Positions 15,986-25,737 are shown, counted from the first letter of the stretch. The stretch: 64,000 nucleotides of DNA from Hymenobacter sp. GOD-10R (GCF_035609205.1 NZ_CP141184.1:2942501-3006500); one strand, 5' to 3'. The notes: generated by a model not told the origin, from the sequence alone. A program made the numbers and translations.

Positions 15986-17323
15986 CTAGTGTTGAAATAC
16001 CTCAACTCCTAGCTCCTCGGCCTCCATTTGTCCTTGCGCATTGACAGCTGTCAAGCGCAGGCGCTTCCGCTCGCCTACGAGCAGCGGATCGTATTTGGCC
16101 GTAACGCGGATATAATTGGGCGTAAATCCTTCCATCTGACCGTTGGTCACATCGTCCTCGAAGAGTACTTCTGTTTCGGCACCTAGGTGCTGCTCGTAGA
16201 AGAAGCGCTTTTTCTTCTCTGACAGGGAGCGCAGCATGGTGGTGCGGCGGTGTCGCTCGCCGTCGTGCACGCGGCCGGGCAGGCTAGGAGCGAGGGTGTT
16301 AGCACGCTCCGAATAGGGGAATACGTGCAGGTAGCTCACGTCTAGCTCGTTGAGGAAATGGTAGGTATCCAAAAAATCCTCTTCGGTTTCGCCGGGAAAA
16401 CCCACAATCACATCCACTCCGATGCAGGCGTGCGGCATCACTTCTTTGATCAGGGCGATGCGGCTAGCGTAAAGCGCCCGCCGGTAGCGGCGGCGCATCA
16501 GCCCCAAAATCTTGTCGGAGCCGCTTTGCAGCGGAATGTGGAAGTGGGGCATGAAGCGCTTCGAGTCCGCTACGAAGCGAATAATCTCGTCGGTGAGCAA
16601 ATTGGGCTCGCACGAGGAGATGCGGAATCGGTTGATGCCGTCCACCTCGTCGAGGGCACGCACCAGGTCAAAGAAGCTCTCGTGCCGCTCTCGCTCCGGA
16701 CCTTGCAAACCAAAGTCACCGAGGTTAACTCCCGTTAGTACGATTTCTTGCACTTCGGTTTCGGCTAGCTTCTGCACGCGCTCCACCACGCTCTGCACAC
16801 TGCCCGAACGGCTTTTGCCCCGGGCCAGCGGAATGGTGCAGAACGAACAAGAGTAGTCACAGCCGTCCTGCACCTTTAGGAACGTGCGGGTCCGGTCGCC
16901 AAACGAGTGCGCTGCGTGAAACTCCGTTGCTTCGCTGATCGGGCTAGCATACACTTGGCCCTTGCCGCTCGCGGGCTTCTCAAACCCAGCCAGAATATCT
17001 ACTAACTGAAACTTTTCGGCGGCACCTAGCACGGCGTGCACGCCCGGAATTTCAGCAATTTCCTGGGGCTTGAGCTGGGCGTAGCAGCCCACAATCGTTA
17101 CAAAAGCATCGGGGTTATGCTTCAACGCTTCTTTCACCACCTTGCGGCACTTGCGGTCGGCGTGGTCAGTGACGGAGCACGTGTTGATGACGTAAATATC
17201 GGCAGCCTCCTCGAAGGCCACCTTGCGAAAGCCGCGCTCCTCAAACTGCCGCCCAATGGCAGAAGTCTCCGAGAAATTGAGCTTGCAGCCCAGCGTATAA
17301 AAGGCAACTTTTCTGGTATCCAT
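15986..17323 (-). CDS. mtaB: tRNA threonylcarbamoyladenosine methylthiotransferase MtaB
   Basis: This radical-SAM enzyme adds a methylthio group to t6A37 of tRNAs (ms2t6A), improving decoding of ANN codons. The 445-residue product has the expected three domains. The N-terminal UPF0004 domain (about 1-120) has Cys ligands in TLGCKLN, INTCSVT and VGCYAQ. The radical SAM domain (about 140-350) has CDYSCSFC for the second 4Fe-4S cluster. The C-terminal TRAM-like domain (about 375-440) binds tRNA. GCKLN and LNFSETS near the start distinguish MtaB from MiaB and RimO. ATG at 17323 is used; the -7 box at 17333-17340 leaves a very short leader. Confidence 0.93.
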   Translation of the reverse strand: MDTRKVAFYTLGCKLNFSETSAIGRQFEERGFRKVAFEEAADIYVINTCSVTDHADRKCRKVVKEALKHNPDAFVTIVGCYAQLKPQEIAEIPGVHAVLGAAEKFQLVDILAGFEKPASGKGQVYASPISEATEFHAAHSFGDRTRTFLKVQDGCDYSCSFCTIPLARGKSRSGSVQSVVERVQKLAETEVQEIVLTGVNLGDFGLQGPERERHESFFDLVRALDEVDGINRFRISSCEPNLLTDEIIRFVADSKRFMPHFHIPLQSGSDKILGLMRRRYRRALYASRIALIKEVMPHACIGVDVIVGFPGETEEDFLDTYHFLNELDVSYLHVFPYSERANTLAPSLPGRVHDGERHRRTTMLRSLSEKKKRFFYEQHLGAETEVLFEDDVTNGQMEGFTPNYIRVTAKYDPLLVGERKRLRLTAVNAQGQMEAEELGVEVFQH

Positions 17324-17332
17324 AAGAACTTG

Positions 17333-17340
17333 CAAAGGTA
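17333..17340 (-). promoter_or_regulatory. -7 box upstream of mtaB
   Basis: CAAAGGTA on the plus strand reads TACCTTTG on the minus strand, an exact TAnnTTTG match, 10 bp from the mtaB ATG. Confidence 0.4.
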
Positions 17341-17524
17341 CGCAAGCGCGAGCGTTTTCTGACCACAGCAGCTAGCCTACGGCGAGTAATACAAGCTGAC
17401 TGCGCTATAAAGCCGCTTCGGATACGGACAAAATAGGGAGAAATCGATGCTCCTGCGTAGCGTAGGCACAAAACCGCAAGTCGCCTTGCGTAGTTCACAA
17501 TACCGTACTTGCAACGGCGCGTTG

Positions 17525-17902
17525 CTACGAAACGGTTAGATTAAGGGTACCTAGCCGGGTCCGGATGAGCTGCATCAAAGAGGTCAAGTCAGCCTGATCA
17601 AACTCCTCTTTCGATACAAGCAACTGCCACTCCCCAGCAATATTTTGCCAGAAGGCGGCCGGTAACGGCTGCTGACGCAACGCTGGAAATTCCTGGATAA
17701 ATTCTTTGCGGTGTAGAAAACGACTAGGTATACCTAGCTCTTGTACAAACTGCTTCCATGCTGAATGCATACTCATAGCGCCATACGTTAGCCGGCACAA
17801 CGAACAGGCGTACGTTTGGGGCGAAAGGGTCTTATGTAGGGTATCGAGCAGACCATTTAGCGCGCCCGCCTCAGCATTATATACAAAAAGCAACTGCGGC
17901 AT
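17525..17902 (-). CDS. Conserved hypothetical protein with a CxxC motif
   Basis: The 125-residue cytoplasmic product starts MPQLLFVYNAEAG and has the motif YACSLCRLTYG (about residues 32-42), where a C-x2-C pair may bind metal or act in redox. I recall uncharacterised bacterial proteins with the same 'NADxGxLNxxxDxxHKxxSPxTYxCxLCxLTYG' pattern, but no function for them. The gene ends 13 bp after the start of the following minus-strand sequence spacing and lies immediately downstream of the LTA-synthase-like gene (13-bp gap), so the two are probably co-transcribed. Confidence 0.7.
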   Translation of the reverse strand: MPQLLFVYNAEAGALNGLLDTLHKTLSPQTYACSLCRLTYGAMSMHSAWKQFVQELGIPSRFLHRKEFIQEFPALRQQPLPAAFWQNIAGEWQLLVSKEEFDQADLTSLMQLIRTRLGTLNLTVS

Positions 17903-17915
17903 TAGAGACAGCTAT

Positions 17916-19865
17916 TTATTTGCGCAGAAAGTCGGCGTAAGAGGCCTGCTCGTACGCCTGGCCCTGTACTAGTTGGGTATTAGGCACTTGATCGGGCGCC
18001 TTCCACATCATCGTGCGCGCCACATTATCGAAGGTGACAGCGCCCGTTGGCGTGACCATACCAAACCCATTATTAAAGCAGTAGAAAGCAAATGGCTTAG
18101 TAACCGGCTGCAAGAGGTTATGGCTCCAAACGTAGTCTTGGGCGGGAAGCTGAAGCTGGGCGAGGAGCGTGGCCGCTAGGTCAGTCTGAGCGCCGTACGT
18201 CGTCACCACACGTCCGCGCGCTTCGGGGCGTAGGGCGCCACCCGCCACGATCAGCGGAATGTGAAACTTGCTGGGGTTCTCGTTGGAATCGTTGTTGGGC
18301 AGCGGGTGGCCATGATCGGCCACTAACACGATCAGCGTGTTATCCCACCAAGGCTGGGTGCGCGCTTCGTGCAGAAAGCGACCTAGGGCCCAATCGGTGT
18401 AGTACACTGAGTTGCGAAAGTGAGCCGCTTCGTCGGTGCCGGGAAATTTGGCCGGGATAGGAATGTCGAATGGCTCGTGGCTGCTTAGCGTGAAGGCCGT
18501 GACAAAAAACGGTTGGCGCTGGCTTGGTAATTCCTTAAGTATGCGGTCGAACAAAATGTGGTCGTGCGCTCCCCACTTCGAGTTCTGCTGCGCCGGTGTG
18601 AAATCGGTGCGCTCCGTAAATTTTTCGTATCCCGCCGTGATGAGGTAGCTTTTCATGTTGGCAAAAGCTAGCTCGCCTCCATAATAATAGTGCGAGCTGT
18701 AGCCCACTGCCTTCAGCGACTGACACAAGTGCGGCAGGTGTTCCGTCTTGCGCGGATACTTAATGATGCTGGTGGTGGGTTGGTTGGGATAGCCGCTCAG
18801 CAAGGAGACTAACCCCTTTTGACTACGGTCGCCACTGGCGTAAAAGTTAGTGAAAAGCACTCCCGTACGCGCCAGGCTATCTAGGTTAGGCGTCACGCCC
18901 GTTTCACCACCTACGCTTCCTACTAGCTTGGCGGTAAAGCTTTCCAAGATGATAAACAGCACGTTGGGCCGCGGTTGACGGATCAGACGGGTGGTGGCAG
19001 TATCGGGTGCAGAAGCCGCGGCCGTGTACAGTTGGCGCACGGTACGTTTTGCCATGCTGTCGGCCATAAAGTGGTACGGGTTGGGCCCGCCATTCTGCAA
19101 AAACAGGGAGTTGGCCACGTTCCAGGGCACATTGATAGCCGCGTGGTTGGCGTAAGGCTGACTGGAAAAGTAAACGTCGCTTTGGTTGACCGGGATTTGT
19201 TGCACGCCACCCCGCAACGGCACCACCAGCAAGAGCATTTCTAATAAACCAACTAGCGCGGCCCGACCACGGCCGAATGTGGGCGGTAAGTCGGAGAAGC
19301 GTCCTACAATCTTTTGGTAGAGACCCCAGCCAAGCAGTAGTAGCCCCAAAAACGCTACTACCAGCAACAGGAGCGGGGCGCTACCCGCCGAAGCAGCCAT
19401 CTCGGTTGGCGAAGCTAGGTATTGTAACGGCGTGGCATCCAGACGAAAGCCCCACGCGCTATAAAGCTCCAAGTCGGTAACGGTAAGCAACGTGACCAGC
19501 AGCAAGGCCAAGGCCGTGTATAAACGGATAAGTCGGTCGGTCGGAAAACGCGGGCCGGCTAAGCTACCAACGGCAAAGAGTAAGTAAGGCGGCAAGCATA
19601 AGTAGGCAGTACTGGAAGCATCAAGGCGCAGGCCATATAGGAAAATGTGCGCTATCGTCCCAGCTGACAACGCTGCGGTATGGGCCGCGTGGTAAACTAG
19701 GAATAAAGCTTTCGCAACTAAGAAAAATGCCAGCCAAAATAAAAAATACAAGGGCTGGAACGCAAAGCGGTTTTTCACGGGGTAAAGGTAGAACGAAAGT
19801 GACGCCCAACCTTTGCTTGAGGTTGCGTTGATTTGAGAACTATAAGCAGAATCAACAAGCGCCAA
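17916..19865 (-). CDS. LTA-synthase-like membrane phosphotransferase / sulfatase-fold enzyme
   Basis: The 649-residue product has about five N-terminal transmembrane helices (about 30-230), then an extracytoplasmic alkaline-phosphatase/sulfatase-fold domain (about 295-630). The domain starts VLFIILES, where Glu is a metal ligand. It continues through ASGDRSQKGL, with Ser or Thr as the likely nucleophile, and VADHGHPLP, with Asp and two His as metal ligands. In Gram-positive bacteria LtaS polymerises glycerol phosphate; in Gram-negatives, relatives transfer phosphoglycerol or phosphoethanolamine to glycans or lipids. That is the more likely role here, but the substrate is unknown. An alternative is a plain phosphatase. 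Confidence 0.85.
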   Translation of the reverse strand: MALVDSAYSSQINATSSKGWASLSFYLYPVKNRFAFQPLYFLFWLAFFLVAKALFLVYHAAHTAALSAGTIAHIFLYGLRLDASSTAYLCLPPYLLFAVGSLAGPRFPTDRLIRLYTALALLLVTLLTVTDLELYSAWGFRLDATPLQYLASPTEMAASAGSAPLLLLVVAFLGLLLLGWGLYQKIVGRFSDLPPTFGRGRAALVGLLEMLLLVVPLRGGVQQIPVNQSDVYFSSQPYANHAAINVPWNVANSLFLQNGGPNPYHFMADSMAKRTVRQLYTAAASAPDTATTRLIRQPRPNVLFIILESFTAKLVGSVGGETGVTPNLDSLARTGVLFTNFYASGDRSQKGLVSLLSGYPNQPTTSIIKYPRKTEHLPHLCQSLKAVGYSSHYYYGGELAFANMKSYLITAGYEKFTERTDFTPAQQNSKWGAHDHILFDRILKELPSQRQPFFVTAFTLSSHEPFDIPIPAKFPGTDEAAHFRNSVYYTDWALGRFLHEARTQPWWDNTLIVLVADHGHPLPNNDSNENPSKFHIPLIVAGGALRPEARGRVVTTYGAQTDLAATLLAQLQLPAQDYVWSHNLLQPVTKPFAFYCFNNGFGMVTPTGAVTFDNVARTMMWKAPDQVPNTQLVQGQAYEQASYADFLRK

Positions 19866-20098
19866 AAGGCCGGAAAAGCAGAGGGCTAGGTACTGCGTAA
19901 GGATAAAACCTACTTGACGATTTTTAGGTGGTAGTAAGAAATACCTGAGGTTTAAGCAGAAGCTAGGTCTTGATTTAGGGTTGATGAAGCGAAAACGAAT
20001 TGGATTTTGTAAAAAGTGGCCATTTTTTCGGGGAGCTTTGGAAAAACGGTTTGTTCTCTTCTATTTTGCCTGCATCAAGTAATACCTAAACGTTCTTC

Positions 20099-22288
20099 AT
20101 GTCTATTCTGCGCTTTAAAGCTCTTGAATTAGTTGACCGACGCGAACCAGTATCGGTACCCACCACTACTGAGCGTCGCTCGGATAGTTTCGGTAAAAAT
20201 GTATTCAACCTGGAGGCCATGCGGGCCACCATGCCAGGAGAATACTTTAAAAAATTACAAGCTGCTATTAAGCAGGGCACGCCAGTAGAGCGGTCGGTGG
20301 CCGATGCGGTGGCCTCGGCCATGAAGACGTGGGCCATGGCCAAAGGCGCTACTCACTACACCCACTGGTTCCAGCCCCTGACGGGCGCCACGGCCGAGAA
20401 GCACGACTCCTTCTTCGACCTGAATTCCGACGGTCGTCCGATCGAGAACTTCAAGGGCTCAGCGCTGGTGCAGCAGGAGCCCGATGCGTCTTCCTTCCCC
20501 AACGGCGGTATCCGCAACACCTTCGAGGCGCGCGGCTACACGGCCTGGGACCCGACCTCGCCCGCTTTCATCTTGGAGGCGCCCGGCACCAAGACCCTGT
20601 GCATCCCCACCATCTTTGTGGCCTACACTGGCGAGGCGCTCGACTACAAAGCTCCCCTGCTCAAGTCGCTGGCCGCGCTGGAAAAAGCCGCCGTGGACGT
20701 GTGCCAGTACTTCGACAAAGACGTGCAGCGCGTGCACACCACCCTGGGCATCGAGCAGGAGTACTTCCTGGTGGACAAAGCCCTCTATGATGCGCGGCCC
20801 GACCTGGTGATGACCCAGCGTACGCTGTTTGGCCACGCCCCGGCCAAGGGTCAGCAGCTGGAGGACCATTACTTCGGCTCCATCCCCAGCCGGGTGCACG
20901 CCTTCATGGTCGAGTTCGAGGAAGAAGGCACCAAGCTCGGCATTCCGCTGCGCACGCGCCACAACGAGGTGGCCCCGAACCAGTTTGAGTGCGCCCCCAC
21001 CTTTGAGGATGCCAACCTGGCCGTGGACCACAACCAGCTCTTGATGGACGTGATGGACCGCGTGGCCGAGCGCCACCACTTCAAGGTGCTCTTGCACGAG
21101 AAGCCTTTCGCCGGGGTGAACGGCTCGGGCAAGCATAACAACTGGGCCATGAGCACGGACACGGGCGTGAATCTGTTCGCCCCGGGCAAGCGGCCCAAGG
21201 AAAACCTGCAGTTCCTGACCTTCTTCATCACCACCATCAAGGCCGTGCATACCTACGGGGAGCTACTGCGCGCCAGCATTGCTTCGGCCAGCAATGATCA
21301 CCGCTTGGGAGCCAACGAAGCGCCGCCGGCCATTATGAGTGTGTTCGTGGGCTCGATGCTGGACAACGTGCTCAACGAGCTGGAGCGCACCGCGAAGTTG
21401 CCGCTGGACAAGGGTGACAACATCTACCTCAAGCTCGGCATCGACAAGATCCCAGCGATTCTGCTGGACAACACCGACCGTAACCGCACCTCCCCGTTTG
21501 CCTTCACCGGCAACAAGTTTGAGCTGCGCGCGGTAGGCTCTTCGGCTAACTCTTCTTCGGCCATGACCGTGTTGAACGCCATTGTGGCTGAGCAGCTCAT
21601 CCTGTTCAAGCAGGCAGTAGATGCGCAGTTGGAGCAAGGCAAGAAGAAAGAAGTGGCCATTGTGGATGTGTTGCGCGAGTACGTGATCAGCTCCAAGGAT
21701 GTGCGCTTCGAGGGAAACGGCTACTCGCAGGAATGGAAAGAAGAGGCCGCCCGCCGGGGCTTGGCCAACGTGGCTACCACGCCGCAGGCCCTAGACGCCC
21801 TAGTGAGTGATGCCGCCGAGACGCTGTTTGCACGCCACGGCATCTTCTCTCCGGTGGAGCTGCACGCCCGCCATGAGATCTTGCTGGAAGAGTACCTGAA
21901 GAAGATTCAGATCGAAAGCCGCGTGATGGGTGACCTAGCTATCAACCACATCATCCCCACGGCCGTTGCGTATCAAACTAAGCTGATTACCAACGTAAAA
22001 GGCTTACGTGAGCTAGGTCTGGATGACGAAAGCGCTCAAGTAACCATTGATACCATCAAGGCCATCTCGCGCTACATTGCAACGATCAAGACAGAGTCTG
22101 ATGCAATGACCAACAGCCGCAAAGTGGCCAACAAGATAGAAGATACACGGGAGCGGGCCATTGCCTACTGCGACACCGTGAAAGCACACTTCGACCCCAT
22201 TCGCCGCGCCGTAGACAAGCTGGAGCTGATGGTGGCCGATGAGGACTGGCCGCTGGTTAAGTACCGCGAACTCTTGTTCCGGCACTAG
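20099..22288 (+). CDS. glnN: Glutamine synthetase type III
   Basis: This enzyme makes glutamine from glutamate, ammonia and ATP and is the main ammonia-assimilating enzyme in many Bacteroidota. At 729 residues it has the GSIII size, much larger than GSI/II. The N-terminal GSIII domain includes FGKNVFNLEAM and THYTHWFQP (about residues 45-100). The catalytic domain has EQEYFLVD with metal-binding Glu, NEVAPNQFE, and GSGKHNNWAM, the ATP-site signature. The C-terminal GSIII-specific part (about 600-729) is helical. An imperfect -7 element (TATTTTG near 20062) precedes it. It is monocistronic, followed by a clear terminator. Confidence 0.95.
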   Translation: MSILRFKALELVDRREPVSVPTTTERRSDSFGKNVFNLEAMRATMPGEYFKKLQAAIKQGTPVERSVADAVASAMKTWAMAKGATHYTHWFQPLTGATAEKHDSFFDLNSDGRPIENFKGSALVQQEPDASSFPNGGIRNTFEARGYTAWDPTSPAFILEAPGTKTLCIPTIFVAYTGEALDYKAPLLKSLAALEKAAVDVCQYFDKDVQRVHTTLGIEQEYFLVDKALYDARPDLVMTQRTLFGHAPAKGQQLEDHYFGSIPSRVHAFMVEFEEEGTKLGIPLRTRHNEVAPNQFECAPTFEDANLAVDHNQLLMDVMDRVAERHHFKVLLHEKPFAGVNGSGKHNNWAMSTDTGVNLFAPGKRPKENLQFLTFFITTIKAVHTYGELLRASIASASNDHRLGANEAPPAIMSVFVGSMLDNVLNELERTAKLPLDKGDNIYLKLGIDKIPAILLDNTDRNRTSPFAFTGNKFELRAVGSSANSSSAMTVLNAIVAEQLILFKQAVDAQLEQGKKKEVAIVDVLREYVISSKDVRFEGNGYSQEWKEEAARRGLANVATTPQALDALVSDAAETLFARHGIFSPVELHARHEILLEEYLKKIQIESRVMGDLAINHIIPTAVAYQTKLITNVKGLRELGLDDESAQVTIDTIKAISRYIATIKTESDAMTNSRKVANKIEDTRERAIAYCDTVKAHFDPIRRAVDKLELMVADEDWPLVKYRELLFRH

Positions 22289-22345
22289 CAGCGGACGGGC
22301 TCGACCCGGAGTTGGGTGGGAATTTTCTCCGCGTGTCGAGACGCG

Positions 22346-22377
22346 AAAAAGCCGTTCCGGGTGGGACGGCTTTTTTT
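22346..22377 (+). terminator. Terminator after glnN
   Basis: A 10-bp stem (AAAAAGCCGT at 22346-22355 with its complement at 22366-22375) ends in a run of T residues, 58 bp after the glnN stop. Confidence 0.85.
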
Positions 22378-22395
22378 GTGCTTTACTTACCTAAG

Positions 22396-22908
22396 CTAGG
22401 CAGATGCTACTGTGTTACTGGGTAAGGCTTGCATTGGTGTGTCATCGGTCAGCAGCTCAGCACTGCTGGCAGCATCAGGCGCCATGGTGTGCCAAGCTGT
22501 TTGTTTGAGCTCATCGAGGCGATGCAGTAGCTCAGCGACGGTGGGGTTTGCTTTGAGTTTATCAAAGAAGCCAGTTTTGTGACCGGCTCTCACTAATGCT
22601 TCTAACGCAAAGGGCAGAATCCAACCTATGATGTTAGAAGCCAGTGCTCCGCGCAGACCAATGCGCACCAGCAAACGGGCCGCCATGCGCTCAAGCAGCA
22701 GTGCTTTCACGGTAGGCAGCGCTTTGTTGGAAAGAAAATCAGCCACTAGTTGTGCGTTACCCTTTTGCACTTCAGCACGCAGTACTTCTTGCACGGCTTC
22801 TAAGGCATTTTGGGCCGCTTTACGGAACAGGTGCCCCGTTTGCCAAGCAGCCAAACCTGTGCTGCGAAATGCATTGCGTACGGCAGGAGGAAAAACAGGC
22901 TTTTTCAT
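22396..22908 (-). CDS. Hypothetical helical protein
   Basis: The 170-residue product is alanine- and leucine-rich and mostly helical, with a moderately hydrophobic stretch (about 80-105) that could be membrane-associated. No family is recognised. It is convergent with glnN and divergent from the DoxX-like gene at 23054. The segment RNAFRSTGLAAWQTGHLF lacks signal-peptide features, so a cytoplasmic or peripheral membrane location is likely. Confidence 0.65.
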   Translation of the reverse strand: MKKPVFPPAVRNAFRSTGLAAWQTGHLFRKAAQNALEAVQEVLRAEVQKGNAQLVADFLSNKALPTVKALLLERMAARLLVRIGLRGALASNIIGWILPFALEALVRAGHKTGFFDKLKANPTVAELLHRLDELKQTAWHTMAPDAASSAELLTDDTPMQALPSNTVASA

Positions 22909-23053
22909 AGAAAAAGAAGCGGTGAAAAGCGTCAGCTGGCCGCTACTGCTGTGTACAAACGTGAAATAACTCTAGTTGTCTATTTATGAAAATATATTAG
23001 AACGCCAACCCGCCATAACAGAGGAGCGTATTTTTACTAAACCATACTGCTTC

Positions 23054-23443
23054 ATGAAACAGCTCCTTCTCTGCTTAATGTCGCTGCTTTACATCGCGAC
23101 CGGTATTAATCACTTTGTACATCCTTCCTTCTACGAAGCAATCATGCCCTCGTGGCTGCCCTGGCACGGCTCATTGGTGTTGCTGAGTGGTATTTGCGAG
23201 GTAGTGCTAGGCCTGTTTCTGCTGCCAATTGCTACCCGCCGTCTTGCCGCTAGCCTGATCATCCTGATGCTCATCGTTTTTCTGCCAGTGCATATTCAGC
23301 TGTTGGTAGATGCGTGGCAAACCCAAAGTCCCAACTTATGGATACATATCCTGCGAATTCCATTACAGTTTGTTCTTATCTGGTGGGCTAAGCAGTACAC
23401 GAAGCAGACGGGTGTCTTCTATGTGCCGACCCCAATCGTATAA
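23054..23443 (+). CDS. DoxX/MauE-like small membrane protein
   Basis: The 129-residue product has four transmembrane helices (about 3-20, 40-58, 66-85 and 98-115). GINHFVHPSFY after helix 1 is typical of the DoxX-like family in Bacteroidota. Relatives are associated with redox or quinone-linked processes, though no catalytic role is established. ATG at 23054 was chosen because it begins the first helix; a longer frame from 22976 adds 26 polar residues. The quinone oxidoreductase gene follows after 30 bp on the same strand, so an operon is likely, which fits a membrane redox function. Confidence 0.75.
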   Translation: MKQLLLCLMSLLYIATGINHFVHPSFYEAIMPSWLPWHGSLVLLSGICEVVLGLFLLPIATRRLAASLIILMLIVFLPVHIQLLVDAWQTQSPNLWIHILRIPLQFVLIWWAKQYTKQTGVFYVPTPIV

Positions 23444-23473
23444 AGACTTATTTATTCGGTTTATACCTGCTTT

Positions 23474-24445
23474 ATGAAGGTAATTGTAGTAACGGAGCCT
23501 GGCGGACCAGAAGTATTGCGTGTACAGGAGAAGCCGATACCTAGCCCTGCGGCTAACCAAGTCCTGGTCAGAGTGCACGCGGCTGGTGTGAACCGGCCAG
23601 ACGTTTTTTTGCGCAAGGGTAAGTATGGAGGTGCCCCCACCCAGCCGGGCATGGTGCTCGGGTTGGAAATTGCAGGTGAAGTTGTGGAGGTTGGGGCGGA
23701 AGTAACTCGTTGGCAACCAAATGATGCCGTATGCGCGCTTGTTGCTGAAGGTGGCTACGCCGAATATGCCGTAGTTGATGCCCGCCACTGTTTGCCCGTG
23801 CCCGCGGGATGGAGCTTTGAGGAAGCGGCTTCCTTACCTGAAACCGTATTTACTGTGTGGCACAACGTATTTCAAAAAGGACAGCTCACCAGCGGCGAAA
23901 ATTTTCTGGTGCACGGTGGCAGCAGCGGCATTGGTATCACGGCTATTCAATTAGCCGTTGCTTTGGGGGCTAAGGTATTTTCTACGGCGGGTGGCGACGA
24001 GAAATGCCGTGCCTGCGAGGAGCTAGGTGCCACGCGCTGCATCAACTACAAAACGCAAGACTTTGAAGCCGAGCTGAAAGGTGAAGGTGTTGACGTTATT
24101 TTAGATATGATAGGTGGCGACTATATCGCCAAGAACATTCGTCTGCTCCGGCCAGATGGGCGCCTGGAGTTCATCAACGCTATGCAAGGTCCTACTGCTG
24201 ACATCAACGTGCTGGACATCATGGCGCGCCGCCTTACCATCAGCGGAAGTACTCTGCGTCCACGCAGCGCCGACTTCAAAGCTGAGCTAGCCGCTGACAT
24301 TGAAAAACAGGTGTGGCCGCTGCTAGCCGCAGGCAAGTTTAAACCGATGATTTACAAAGTGTTTCCGCTAAGCGAAGCGGCCGAAGCACACCACCTAATG
24401 GAGAGCAGTGCCCATATCGGTAAGATCATGCTCCGAATTGAATAA
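23474..24445 (+). CDS. NAD(P)H:quinone oxidoreductase, PIG3-like zinc-free MDR family
   Basis: The 323-residue enzyme belongs to the medium-chain dehydrogenase/reductase superfamily. The N-terminal GroES-like domain (about 1-125) contains AAGVNRPDVFLRKG, close to the TP53I3/PIG3 signature. The Rossmann domain (about 125-270) has GGSSGIGITAIQLA for NADPH binding. The zinc-binding cysteines of alcohol dehydrogenases are missing, as expected for quinone reductases. It reduces quinones, often in redox stress. It is probably co-transcribed with the upstream DoxX-like gene and is followed by a REP-like inverted repeat. Confidence 0.9.
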   Translation: MKVIVVTEPGGPEVLRVQEKPIPSPAANQVLVRVHAAGVNRPDVFLRKGKYGGAPTQPGMVLGLEIAGEVVEVGAEVTRWQPNDAVCALVAEGGYAEYAVVDARHCLPVPAGWSFEEAASLPETVFTVWHNVFQKGQLTSGENFLVHGGSSGIGITAIQLAVALGAKVFSTAGGDEKCRACEELGATRCINYKTQDFEAELKGEGVDVILDMIGGDYIAKNIRLLRPDGRLEFINAMQGPTADINVLDIMARRLTISGSTLRPRSADFKAELAADIEKQVWPLLAAGKFKPMIYKVFPLSEAAEAHHLMESSAHIGKIMLRIE

Positions 24446-24448
24446 CGA

Positions 24449-24541
24449 ATGTAGCGCGAAGCTCCTGCTTCGCGCCTCGTTGAACGTGCAACCTAGGTGC
24501 TATCGTCCACCAAGACGCGAAGCAGGAGCTTCGCGCTACAT
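24449..24541. repeat. REP-like inverted repeat, family A, copy 1
   Basis: A perfect 26-bp inverted repeat (24449-24474 with 24516-24541) with arms beginning ATGTAGCGCGAAGCTCC, separated by 41 bp. It lies between convergent genes and can form a long hairpin. The same TGTAGCGCG core appears at 30982, 41235 and 63934. Confidence 0.85.
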
Positions 24542-24549
24542 CCATACTG

Positions 24550-25737
24550 CTAGCTTACCAAAAAATCGGGAATGACCTTCAGGCAAACTGGCGCTGGTAG
24601 CTCCACATTAACGCCTGTTGGCGTGAGCTTTCCTGTTTGACTGTCGACGCGGTAGGTGGTGATGTTATTCGTGTTCTGATTACCTACTAAGGCAATGCGG
24701 CCGCTGGGGTCGAGAGTGAAGTTACGAGGGTATTTGCCTTGCGTATCAGCGTGTTGTACGAGAGTGAGCTTGCCACTACGCTGGTCAATGGCGTAGACCA
24801 CAATGCTGTTGTGACCCCGATTCGACCCGTAGAGAAACTTGCCGTTGGGTGAAACGTGGATATCCGCGCAGTAGCTCTCGCCAGTATAACCAGCTGGCAG
24901 CGCCGACAAAGTTTGCAGTTCGACGAAGGTTCCTTTAGTCGCATCGTACGCCAGAGCGGTTACCGTGGAGTTAAGCTCGTTGATGAGGTAAGCCCAGCGA
25001 TTATTAGAGTGGAAAGTAAGGTGCCGCGGCCCAGCGCCCGGTGCAGTGGTAAATGCCGTGGTGGCATTCGTCGAGAATTTGCCGTTTGCGGGGTCTAACG
25101 GGTACGCCAGCACCTTGTCAATACCTAGGTCGACGGCTAGGCCAAACTTGTTGTTGGGGTCGGCAAAGAAGCAGTGCGCGTGGGGTACGTTCTGGTTTTT
25201 GTGCGGACCGGAGCCGGTGTGTTGTACAGTAGCGGAAGGAGCGCCAAGCTGACCGTTGGCCTGCACTGGTAGAGCACAGATGCTGCCCCCAGCGTAGTTG
25301 GCAACCAATACCTCTTTGTTCGTGTGGTCGAGACTAATGTAGCACGGGCCTGGTCCGAAGGACGATTGCTCGTTGAGCAGCGTCAAACCGCCCGTTTTCT
25401 TATTGATAGCATACGCGCGAACAGAGCCGCTTTTGTCACCTTTGTATTCGTTCGTTTCGTTGACGGTATATAGAAACTGCTGTTTTGGGTCAAGCGTAAA
25501 ATACGTTGGGTTGGCTCCGGCCTTGGTGGCTCCTACACGCGTGAGAGTGCCTGTGGTAGCATCAAGGCGGTAGAGGAAAATACTTTCAGCGTCGGGTTGG
25601 GCGAAAGTGCCAACGTACACCAGGTAAGTTTGCTCTTTTCGCGCCAACGCAGCCGCCTGAGCGGCGAACGGCAGCGTTGCTAAACCTAGGCCGGTGATTT
25701 TCAGAAAGCTGCGGCGCGAATGGGAGTGGTGGCTCAT
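24550..25737 (-). CDS. Tat-exported lactonase-family beta-propeller protein
   Basis: The 395-residue product has a twin-arginine signal (SRRSFLKITG, about residues 7-16), then a hydrophobic stretch ending around AAALA. The mature part is a seven-bladed beta-propeller of the 6-phosphogluconolactonase (YbhE/Pgl type) family, with repeated motifs such as PTYFTLDPKQQFLYTVNE and PRHLTFHSNNRWAYLINE. Tat export implies folding before translocation, and a periplasmic location makes cytoplasmic 6-phosphogluconolactone an unlikely substrate. Related secreted propellers act on other lactones or merely bind ligands. Confidence 0.85.
   Translation of the reverse strand: MSHHSHSRRSFLKITGLGLATLPFAAQAAALARKEQTYLVYVGTFAQPDAESIFLYRLDATTGTLTRVGATKAGANPTYFTLDPKQQFLYTVNETNEYKGDKSGSVRAYAINKKTGGLTLLNEQSSFGPGPCYISLDHTNKEVLVANYAGGSICALPVQANGQLGAPSATVQHTGSGPHKNQNVPHAHCFFADPNNKFGLAVDLGIDKVLAYPLDPANGKFSTNATTAFTTAPGAGPRHLTFHSNNRWAYLINELNSTVTALAYDATKGTFVELQTLSALPAGYTGESYCADIHVSPNGKFLYGSNRGHNSIVVYAIDQRSGKLTLVQHADTQGKYPRNFTLDPSGRIALVGNQNTNNITTYRVDSQTGKLTPTGVNVELPAPVCLKVIPDFLVS

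Noticed and set aside
20459..21250. A 263-codon frame antisense to glnN
   Set aside because: It mirrors the codon pattern of the glutamine synthetase gene, has a His/Val/Gly-rich composition and no domain; it is a shadow of a GC-rich gene.
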